A stretch of DNA of 16,738 nucleotides. It comes from Cytidiella melzeri. Its lineage: Eukaryota > Basidiomycota > Agaricomycetes > Polyporales > Irpicaceae. The translations under genes were made by a program, and so were the position numbers. This document shows, one piece after another, positions 9,857-16,738 of the stretch (positions within the stretch are counted from its first letter, which is position 1; every line of letters begins with the position of its first letter). The stretch is taken from NCBI GenBank assembly GCA_022592445.1, contig JABYQR010000606.1:1-16738 (forward strand). Reading direction: 5' to 3'. A model generated the notes under the pieces. The model worked only from the letters and a program-made list of their open reading frames with translations, did no database searches and was not told the DNA's origin.

Positions 9857-11538
9857 CTAAAAACCTTCATCAGGAAACAAAACGAAGTCTCCGGCAGCTA
9901 CGGAGCTCTCCGGAGCACTCAGTAGCAGCTCGGAGCTCGGGTAGCCTTCACATTGTTTCCTGATGTTGAACGCGAAGTTCCATCAATGTCGACGAGTCGC
10001 GCGCGAGCCTGCAGATTAACGTTCACAATCCAAATTTGAAGAGATGTTCGCGTGGCTAGCTTGATATCGAGTTGACTGACAGCTTCTATTCCTGCAAAAG
10101 ATGGACGACTGCAACTGTGAGCTCAAGGCGTGAGGGTACCATGGCAGCAAAGACGCACCTTGTCCACAATCCCCATTGTGCTCACCTTTACAGACAACCT
10201 CCAGGTCTGTGTGTGCACTCTCAATGTCAAGGCAATCAGTAACGGGCATGCCCCGCAACTGCCAACCTCCCGAGGCCGGTGTCAACCCCGCTACTGGTCC
10301 TCCATCATAGTCGTTGTCAGCCACCATTTAGCTGCATGGGGATGCTATATTGTACCGATAAAGGCGATTTCGACGCCGCCTGGGGCGAGTGGCCCACCTG
10401 GTGCGGTCCATCGCAGACTGTTCTTGAGAATCCAGGCGTCAAAGTTGTCCTTCTGCTCCCTAGTCAAACGGAGCTTGGGATCGGCGACACCTTGGAGGAT
10501 GTTGTGGTTGTTCTTCGTGGTTCGGAACACAGAAGGAGACGGGTTTGGAATATACCTACCAGGACTGTTAGTGTGTCACGGAGCGGGGCATGCACAATAG
10601 ACTTGTGTGGCATGCAAAAAAACCTTCACTCACCAGGCACAGTCGACATCAAGCGCGTTGAAGAATCGGATGAGCGCGTGCCGCATCTGTCACCAAAAAA
10701 GACTATGATTCAGTGTTGGCGTGGCATAATGAGTGTACCGTGACGTTGAAAATGCCTACGCGGAACCCGCGGCGGGAGTGACATTATACCGGTACCTCAC
10801 ACAGTCAATGCTAGCAGTGCGGCTGTACAACTGGACGTGTGCTCAGTACCAACACTGGACGATTGTTGCACACCTGCCGCTGAGCTAGAAAGCAGAAATG
10901 GTACAGAAGTAAGTGTCGAGGAGTAGTACAAAAAGGCCGAAGGCACTGGAAAAAGCGGTGACTGGTGACCGACAGCCATCGAGTGATAAAATGACCGGAC
11001 CTCACTCATCTCGGCGTGTTGTCCCGTACTCGCAATCCCCCTGCTCTCAGGTTCTACTGGGTTGCATATGGCGAGAGTGGATAGTGAGAGACAAAAGTCC
11101 GTGGCCGATGTAGATGTAGATTTTGTGAATACCGGATGCAGCTATATCATAGTGTCCACTGTCGGCTTACCACTGCTTGATCCGGGTCCTCACACTGTGA
11201 TCACCATGCCTCTCTTTTTGTATGGAATGCTGCGCTGCGTGTCAGTCGCGTCGTAGGGCACGAGAGCGGAGGCGAAATCGGTGTTGTAAACCGTGTCGTG
11301 AACGGAGATTGCAACCTCGAAGGACGTGCCATTGTTCACGACAGTACCGGCGATACCTGCCCACATCGGCTAAGGACAGGACGTGAGGTGATGAGCATGT
11401 TGAAGATGCAATTGATCAGACACTCATGGTGAGGCTGGCAAAGCCGGCGACGTTTGGCCGTTTTGCAGAGACAACACTAGAGAGCCTGCGACGAAGGGCT
11501 TCTGAGCCATGGGACTGAAACTGGTGTGGGGGAGCCAT
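9857..11538 (-). CDS. Multi-exon gene of unknown family, possibly frameshifted
   Basis: Start ATG is at 11538 in good context, 50 bases after a TATA box. Exons I can support (minus strand): 11422-11538, about 11196-11369, then in the 3' half 10634-10686, 10356-10555, 10186-10293 and 9857-10091. Phases close across the last four. The middle (10690-11195) is ambiguous, with several possible splice choices, so the total length is not given. Readable segments include MWAGIAGTVVNNGTSFEVAI, ALIRFFNALDVDCAWYIPNP, REQKDNFDAWILKN, GGWQLRGMPVTDCLDIE and a C-terminal SSVAAGDFVLFPDEGF ending at TAG 9857-9859. The C-terminal frame (from WNFAFNIR on) is one base out of register with the start of the same exon near 9981-9990. 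Either a base was lost, or the protein ends earlier at a TGA near 9921. I recognise no family and no catalytic motif. It runs in the same direction as copy B downstream. Confidence 0.5.
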
Positions 11539-11587
11539 GGTTGTTGTGAGGGTCGAGGGGGAAGACAAGTGGAGGACTGAGATAAGG

Positions 11588-11595
11588 CTTATATA
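11588..11595 (-). promoter_or_regulatory. TATA box of the unknown minus-strand gene
   Basis: The minus strand reads TATATAAG here, 50 bases upstream of the ATG at 11538 and followed by pyrimidine-rich sequence. This is the clearest core promoter in the window and supports the chosen start. Confidence 0.6.
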
Positions 11596-11765
11596 GGAAG
11601 CAGGCGTTTGAGAAGACCAGAATTGGGAATGCTGGAAACTAAGTGGATGAAAAGAACTTTCTTTGCGCGTGTTGTGCGTACGTGCAGTGTACATGGAGAT
11701 ATGGGATAGAATAAACCAACTGCACAGGTAAGATGCTCCATGCGAGTCTGAGCAAGCGACACTTA

Positions 11766-11805
11766 CAGTAGCGGCAAAAAGTCTTGCAACACCGCAAGCG
11801 CACAA
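11766..11805 (+). repeat. Left terminal inverted repeat of the Tc1/mariner element
   Basis: These 40 bases pair with the right end at 13329-13368 at 36 of 40 positions. They begin directly after TA. The core GTCTTGCAACACC is probably part of the transposase binding site, by analogy with the superfamily. Confidence 0.9.
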
Positions 11806-12075
11806 CTCTTTGCTCTCCGTTTGAGCTCAACACTGCTTATTTTATTCAATCATTTTTTACACATTGAGTATTGCATGTATAGAATATGTCTACAGTGAAA
11901 TGAAAAGAGTCTGTCTCGTATATAACACATTGTGCACAATCCGCGCTGTCGCGACGCTAGGCGCCCGTCGCGTGCACGCCCACTATTTGGGTTTGTTTTG
12001 TTTTTCGATCTCTCCACTTCACCACTATCGTGCTTTTTTCGATACCACCCACTCTCCCAACTCTAGACCACACAT

Positions 12076-13092
12076 ATGGTGCAGTGTACCCCTACTAAAA
12101 AGGCCCAAATTTGGACTCTGCATAATGAAGGTGTCAGTGTGCCTGACATTCACAAGAAATTCCCTGTCCACCGGTCCACCATCTATCGCACCATCCACAA
12201 ACTATCCCACAACCATGACTTCTATGCAAACAAGCCCAAGACAGGTCGCCCTCACGTTCTACAAGACCGCGATCTCCGTCACGCCTCTTTACTCCTGGCA
12301 CAACAAGAGGCCCGCAATGCTACGGACGTGCAGCGCAAGGCATTCCCACAAGTGGCTGCCCAAACAATGCGTCACAACCTTGCAGAGATTGGGCTGAAGG
12401 GATATGTGCGTCGGCGAAAGCTGTTTCTCTCTGTAGCTCATAAGAAGAAGCGCAAGTGGTGGGCTGGACATGCAACCAGATGGGGGCAGAAAGAGTGGGG
12501 GGTAATGGTGTTCTCAGATGAGTCCAAATTTAATTTATTTGGCTCAGATGGGAGGGAATACTGCCGAAGAAGACAGGGCGAGGAGTTTTTGGACCGGAAT
12601 GTGCAGAAGGCAGTGAAGCATGGGGGTGGGAGTATCATGGTGTGGGGATGCATCACTTTGAAGGGAAAAGGAAGGCTACACCGCATTGATGGGAAGATGG
12701 ATGCAAAGCTTTACTGCTCCATCCTATCAGAGTCCCTTCTGGGCACATTGGCAGACCAAGATTTGACCTGCCAACAGATCATTTTCCAACAGGACAATGA
12801 TCCAAAGCACACGTCAAAGCTTGCTACAGCTTGGTTCAAGGAGAACAAGATCACTGTATTGCCCTGGCCTCCAAATTCACCAGATATGAATATTCTGGAG
12901 AATGTCTGGGACCATTTAGACCGCAAATTACGCGCTCGCAAGCAGCAACCGTCGAATAAGGAGGAGCTGTGGGAGGCATTGCAGGAGGAGTGGGCAAATT
13001 TGGATGATGAGTATATCAAGGGATTGTATGAGTCTCTCCCCACTCGTGCAGCAGAGCTTATGCGGGCAAAGGGGTCCTATACTAGGTACTAA
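12076..13092 (+). CDS. Tc1/mariner superfamily transposase, DD34E, 338 residues
   Basis: The protein cuts and re-inserts the surrounding element in the nucleus by recognising its inverted repeats. It has the usual order: an N-terminal helix-turn-helix region (about residues 5-45, with VSVPDIHKKFPVHRSTIYRT), a TGRP-type linker at 56-59, a second helix-turn-helix region to about 110, a basic KKKRK run at 123-127 that may serve as nuclear localisation signal, then the catalytic domain. The catalytic acids are D148 (in VFSDESKF), D240 (in FQQDNDPKHTS) and E275 (in SPDMNILE). There are 34 residues between the last two, the Tc1-type DD34E spacing. A GGGS(I)MVWGC glycine-rich motif sits at 183-191. 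It is one uninterrupted exon, of the length normal for the family (about 340). All catalytic residues are present, so activity is possible; this is inference. Confidence 0.95.
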   Translation: MVQCTPTKKAQIWTLHNEGVSVPDIHKKFPVHRSTIYRTIHKLSHNHDFYANKPKTGRPHVLQDRDLRHASLLLAQQEARNATDVQRKAFPQVAAQTMRHNLAEIGLKGYVRRRKLFLSVAHKKKRKWWAGHATRWGQKEWGVMVFSDESKFNLFGSDGREYCRRRQGEEFLDRNVQKAVKHGGGSIMVWGCITLKGKGRLHRIDGKMDAKLYCSILSESLLGTLADQDLTCQQIIFQQDNDPKHTSKLATAWFKENKITVLPWPPNSPDMNILENVWDHLDRKLRARKQQPSNKEELWEALQEEWANLDDEYIKGLYESLPTRAAELMRAKGSYTRY

Positions 13093-13328
13093 TTTTACCA
13101 GAATTTTTTGACAAATTTTTACATAGAATAGTCGAGATGATGTGCAATAGTAGTAGTACAACATGGGGGCGCCTAATGCAGCTTTCACGCGGATTGTACG
13201 TAGTTCCTCGCGCACAACGTCGATCAGCCTTTTTTTACTAAGGACACAATTTTCACATGATAATGAATGTGTGAGAACTGTAACCCAAAACCTTATGCAA
13301 AAAATGAGCTTGAACGATGAGAAAAATG

Positions 13329-13368
13329 TTGCGCGCTCGCGGTGTCGCAAGACTTTTTGCTGCTACTG
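13329..13368 (-). repeat. Right terminal inverted repeat of the Tc1/mariner element
   Basis: Read on the minus strand it begins CAGTAGCAGCAAAAAGTCTT and matches the left end at 36 of 40 bases. TA follows on the plus strand at 13369-13370. Confidence 0.9.
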
Positions 13369-13370
13369 TA

Positions 13371-13599
13371 GTTGCGTTATAGCAAACTTCTGGTCAAATG
13401 GAAGGACGTGCAGCGTTCCATCCCAGAGAGTGCCTCACCAAGCCGAGAGCGCGTTCCACTTATCCCAGTCTCTGCGGTGAGTAACATCATTGTGAAGTCG
13501 CAGTCTGAGCCGTCACTGACGTTTTGGTGGGACCAGGCATTCACGCCTGTAAATAAGTCGAAGAGAGCGTTGCCTCAAGCCTGTTGGCCCACGCCCCCC
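13371..13599. other. Right flank of the transposon, no confident gene
   Basis: A plus-strand open frame starting with ATG at 13372 runs to 13605, and a possible GTGAGT donor lies near 13476. I recognise no product. It could be a remnant of sequence interrupted by the transposon, but the left flank shows no matching frame. Confidence 0.25.
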
Positions 13600-14240
13600 T
13601 GTTAAAACTATATAATATAATATGATATGATATGTAGTTTCCCACGCCTTATTACAAGGACGCTTTAGGTAGCAGAGTTCCCACAGTCTTGATATGGGAA
13701 TTATGCAGCCGTATATGGAAACTCAAGTAGTAACCATCACATTAGCTGAGACGTACAGATATGGGTTGTAGTAGTACTATACATATATGTACGCCTGTGT
13801 TCTAGTAGCATAGGAAATGACATGGAAAGCACATAGTACAACTCCAGAGAATGCCTAAAGCATACATCTGAGGACAAGTACTAGCATGAGTCATTTACTC
13901 ATTATGTATGCCTCTGGTACAAGTGCTGAGCCTAGTCATACAATGAGTCATGCACTCATAGCATGAGTCATGCATGAGTCATGCACTTAGTAATACAGTA
14001 GAATAGCTGAAGTGGACATGTATAGTAGTCGCTTACATAAGTAGATACAGACATGTATATAAGCAGAGCTGCTGAAGCAGCAAGAATAATAAGACTCATC
14101 TTCGAAGCTTAACAGCCTCTACCCCTCGCACACATATTCCACTTTGTTAGGTTAGAAGCCCCGGCTTTCAGCTTAACTACATCCACACTCTCAACAACAT
14201 CCATCAACCAGTATCCCCCAAGCTTTCTTATAAGTAAGTT
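13600..14240 (+). other. LTR-like or promoter-like stretch
   Basis: AT-rich DNA (TATAATATAA and GATAT repeats at 13609-13635) is followed by four TGAGTCA sites (13887, 13944, 13964, 13975), a TATATAAG box at 14056-14063 and a pyrimidine-rich leader. This order fits the U3-R-U5 part of a retrotransposon LTR, such as a Ty1/copia solo LTR. I could not find convincing TG...CA ends with a target duplication, nor a second LTR, nor reverse transcriptase in the window. It could equally be the promoter of the gene at 14943. Confidence 0.35.
14056..14063 (+). promoter_or_regulatory. TATATAAG core promoter box
   Basis: TATATAAG lies 75 bases after the last of four TGAGTCA sites and precedes a C/T-rich leader. 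A possible leader intron begins with GTAAGT near 14233 and ends with a TTCTACAG acceptor near 14337. Downstream the first long coding frame starts at 14943, so this could drive that gene or an LTR transcript. Confidence 0.45.
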
Positions 14241-14942
14241 TCTCTACTTTACTTTGTTTGGCCACATAGTAGTAGTAGAGTTGTACTGGTTGACTGCCTC
14301 AGCTTCGAATACAATATTCCCAACTGATTTTCTACAGCTAATTCCCTCACCTACTTGCCCCTTGCGTACGCACTCCCAACCCAGCTGAATACTTAAGCCA
14401 CCCTTGGTGGTTCTCGACTTTAACGAGTCGTGCATTACGCGGAATCTGCCTAACACGCAGTGTAAAATCCGGTGGTGGAGGAACAAGCTCCCACTTGTAC
14501 AAGTGGTAGATCGGCGGAGTAGTACAATAGGAGGGTAGTGTTGAGTGGCACTCTAAGCTTGTGACTTAGAGGCCTAGGACCTTCGTGTTGGCGCACGTCA
14601 GTCAGTCCTGGAATTAGAAATCGCCGCTTTTTGTAGCTGTAGAATTTCTTGAGGCATGTCGTCCACTTTTACTTTTGGTATCACGGAGATTATGGACTCT
14701 CCTATACTTTGTGGTGTTTCTTACATGCACCATTATGTTTTCGTCGTATCATACCGACTGGTAGAAGTTGAAGTTGCAAGTGGTCATACTCGTCTTGAAT
14801 CACTTGTGGAAAACTTTTACTCACATTCGACTTTTCCATTAGCAATCCCCAGGACTTTCTCAAGGAAAGTGTTGTGGATTGAATACGACAACATAAATCT
14901 TATACCTTCGATTCTTTCTTCCAGACCGTTATATTTTTGAAG
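14241..14942 (+). other. Probable leader region upstream of the 470-residue protein
   Basis: No established gene. A plus-strand frame of 94 codons from ATG 14656 ends with TGA at 14938-14940, two bases before the ATG of the next gene. It could act as an upstream open reading frame or be chance; its sequence matches nothing I know. A palindrome CACTTGTACAAGTGG occurs near 14491-14505. Confidence 0.35.
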
Positions 14943-16355
14943 ATGCCGAATAACTCGCGCCGCACTTCCCGTCGCGTCAATGCCTGCTTCGCTCCCCACT
15001 CTCCAAATGATCCCTACTGCGTCCATGATTATACTCAGTTTGACCGTATGGGTCACCCCATTGTTATGGAGATAAGGAGTTCACCAACTCCCATCTCTAT
15101 CCATATGAGTCAAACTGATGCTCAGGATGCTAGGATCAATGTCAACTACGTTGACAGGGACGGAGTCAGGCGCATGGAATCGATGGAGTATAGTCTTCTC
15201 GGTCGTCACGGCTGGGACAGATTCAGGCAGAGTGATAGGCAAAGGCACCTCCGGGAGGTTAATCGTATCATCGATGAAGCCAATCGAGAGGCGGAATTGG
15301 ACTTGTATAGACGAAGGCCTCGCAATGTCAGTGCGGAAATAAGGGCACATCAAACCCAAAGTTCTTCCAGGGTTAATGCTGCACCTCCTCGCCAATCTGC
15401 GTCGCCGTCGCACCCACATCCTCATCGTCATCCTACTCCAATGCCACCGCCTTTTGTGAGTGCAGGATTATCGCTTTGGGACATGGTTGCCCAAGCATTA
15501 AATAATTTTGCATCTCCACAGACTTCTTCTACAATGGTCAATCCGCCTACACCGGTCATTCCGGATATCGTTGATGGTATGAACGGTTTAAATATCAGTT
15601 CACCAGTTTCTCATGATTCTTCAGAACCAGTAGTCCAGGCCGCTTCAGCTGCCGAACCTACTCCGGTTCCGTCCTCCACTACTCAGGAGGAGGGACAGGT
15701 TAAAGATGAATGGCCAACGGTATTTGCTCCCCAACCAGTTGTTCCCACCTTCTCATTCGACGACTGGGTCCACGTCGATCGTACCAACACTAGGCCGGCT
15801 TCGCCTGTCTATCCGTGTGGTATGGTTTATGGCGTGGATGGACCAAAGGGGGAGGTTTTCAGGCCGGAGCAAGTTTGTTCCATCCTCGCCATGCAACATG
15901 TTAACCATCCCAACTATACGCCCAATGAGCTGGTCTTACGCTCTAGGGGACTGGTTGATACAATGGTCGTTAGCATGGGCAACAAATGCGAGCACTATCG
16001 TGAGATGGTCGAGGAGCTGGAGGAATTTGCCAAGTCTCAGCGGATCAAGGAGATCACAGCCTGTGCCCGGATCTACCTCAAGCTCAAGAGGGGACAGTGG
16101 CCGGACTGCGATAACATTTGGAACACGTACTTTATCTCAGTTGCGGACTTTCACACAGCGATGGAGGTCTTCAATGGTCGCGATCATCTTAGCAATCACC
16201 AGCTGGTCTGGCTGACACAGAGACGTATGGAGAAGAAGGAGGACTGGATGAGTATCTTTCATAGGGAGGAAGAATTTAAAGGCAAAATGAAGGAGGTAAA
16301 GATCGAGCCCACTGCGCTCGAGCCTTCTTTAGAGCCTGGATCGTCTTCTCTTTGA
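14943..16355 (+). CDS. Hypothetical protein, 470 residues, single exon
   Basis: The frame is open without introns from ATG 14943 to TGA 16353-16355. The start is the first ATG of the frame; a codon TTG six bases upstream is unlikely in a eukaryote. The N-terminal third is charged, with a basic beginning (NSRRTSRR) and a helical Arg/Glu-rich part near residues 95-125. The middle (about 135-270) is rich in Pro, Ser and Thr and probably disordered, including an HPHPHRHP run. The C-terminal part (about 275-450) looks folded, with a CEHYREMVEELEEFAKSQR helix followed by WPDCDNIWNTYF. It ends in an acidic/serine tail. There is no signal peptide, membrane segment, zinc knuckle or catalytic motif that I recognise. 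It might be a lineage-specific host protein or a gag-like protein of a retroelement. The second idea is weak, because no pol sequence follows within the window. Confidence 0.7.
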   Translation: MPNNSRRTSRRVNACFAPHSPNDPYCVHDYTQFDRMGHPIVMEIRSSPTPISIHMSQTDAQDARINVNYVDRDGVRRMESMEYSLLGRHGWDRFRQSDRQRHLREVNRIIDEANREAELDLYRRRPRNVSAEIRAHQTQSSSRVNAAPPRQSASPSHPHPHRHPTPMPPPFVSAGLSLWDMVAQALNNFASPQTSSTMVNPPTPVIPDIVDGMNGLNISSPVSHDSSEPVVQAASAAEPTPVPSSTTQEEGQVKDEWPTVFAPQPVVPTFSFDDWVHVDRTNTRPASPVYPCGMVYGVDGPKGEVFRPEQVCSILAMQHVNHPNYTPNELVLRSRGLVDTMVVSMGNKCEHYREMVEELEEFAKSQRIKEITACARIYLKLKRGQWPDCDNIWNTYFISVADFHTAMEVFNGRDHLSNHQLVWLTQRRMEKKEDWMSIFHREEEFKGKMKEVKIEPTALEPSLEPGSSSL

Positions 16356-16738
16356 ACGGACTCTCTGCGAATCAAACTATACCGCGCACTGTATACTACA
16401 AAATATCGCGATGTGTACATTTATACTTTCACAAACGGTCATTTTCATTAGCGTAGTCCGTAGTGTACTTGTATACTTTCTCTATCTCTCTCTTGTTCTG
16501 CATCGAGTCACGACCATAACGTAGCGCATTCTGACAAACTTTTATGACTTTTCTTTACTTAGTTTGTAATGTTGTACTCTGGCTTCATTAGCGTGTACGA
16601 ATTCCAAATTGCACCTCTTTGACTCAGAGAACTTTTGTGACGTCGACAGTGTTGCAAGACCCTGTGAAACACAACCGTGCCCTAACCGCTATAGATATTT
16701 GTTTGAAGCAGATTTAAACGAAGTTTATAGAATTATTG
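16356..16738. other. Downstream region, no gene seen
   Basis: This is T-rich sequence after the stop of the preceding gene. No coding frame stands out. Near 16649-16660 it holds GTGTTGCAAGAC, the same 12 bases as the inverse of the mariner repeat core (GTCTTGCAACAC), in the orientation expected of a right-hand end. Confidence 0.4.

Larger units (their letters stand above)
11766..13368 (+). mobile_element. Complete Tc1/mariner-type DNA transposon, 1603 bp
   Basis: The element starts CAGTAGCGGCAAAAAGTCTT and ends with the inverted counterpart. It is flanked on both sides by TA (11764-11765 and 13369-13370), the target duplication typical of the Tc1/mariner superfamily. The outer 40 bases of the two ends match at 36 positions, and weaker similarity runs on to about 64 bases. 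The four differences are A/G changes. It encodes a full-length transposase with no stop or frameshift. Intact coding sequence plus nearly matching ends suggest a fairly recent insertion. It lies about 170 bases upstream of the TATA box of the minus-strand gene at 9857-11538, so it may separate that gene from upstream regulatory DNA. Confidence 0.93.

Noticed and set aside
11864..12397. Long plus-strand frame overlapping the transposase start
   Set aside because: It is an out-of-frame shadow; the frame beginning at 12076 contains the complete transposase with its catalytic residues.
13880..13985. TGAGTCA cluster as a CRISPR-like array
   Set aside because: The spacing is irregular, the units are only 7-15 bases, and the genome is eukaryotic.
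14241..16738. Copia-type retrotransposon body after the LTR-like stretch
   Set aside because: No zinc knuckle, protease, integrase or reverse transcriptase motif was found in any frame, so only the LTR-like call is kept, with low confidence.

Overview
The window looks like a repeat-rich, gene-poor stretch of a basidiomycete (probably Agaricomycete mushroom) genome. The evidence is many short GT-AG introns of about 50-95 nt, TATA-box promoters close to start codons, a basidiomycete-type multi-exon transposase-like gene and a complete Tc1/mariner element. No bacterial operon structure, ribosome binding site, tRNA, rRNA or CRISPR array was seen. All assignments come from reading the sequence; no search was run.

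Layout. (1) 52-4040, plus strand: a 13-exon gene of the large transposase-like family found in many copies in basidiomycete genomes, with one in-frame TGA, so probably a decaying copy. (2) 4041-5400: mostly unassigned DNA. (3) 5474-7378, plus strand: a 10-exon gene for a predicted secreted protein of 458 residues with no family I recognise. (4) 7379-7850: spacer. (5) 7851-9631, minus strand: a diverged second copy of the same gene in inverted, tail-to-tail orientation. It keeps the intron positions but carries a frameshift, a nonsense codon and a lost splice acceptor, and has no recognisable signal-peptide exon. (6) 9857-11538, minus strand: another multi-exon gene of unknown family with a TATA box, possibly frameshifted near its 3' end. 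(7) 11766-13368: a complete Tc1/mariner-type DD34E transposon with terminal inverted repeats, TA target duplication and an intact 338-residue transposase. It sits in the upstream region of gene (6). (8) About 13600-14200: an LTR-like or promoter-like stretch with four TGAGTCA sites and a TATATAAG box. (9) 14943-16355, plus strand: a single-exon 470-residue protein of unknown family. (10) 16356-16738: mostly unassigned, with a 12-base match to the core of the mariner inverted repeat near the edge.

The strongest candidate for something undescribed is the inverted pair (3)/(5). Two copies that have diverged widely in sequence still share intron positions, exon lengths and a conserved core, so the gene model is well supported although its function is unknown. 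Gene (6) next to it, also unrecognised, is the second candidate. There is no direct evidence that these genes work together.
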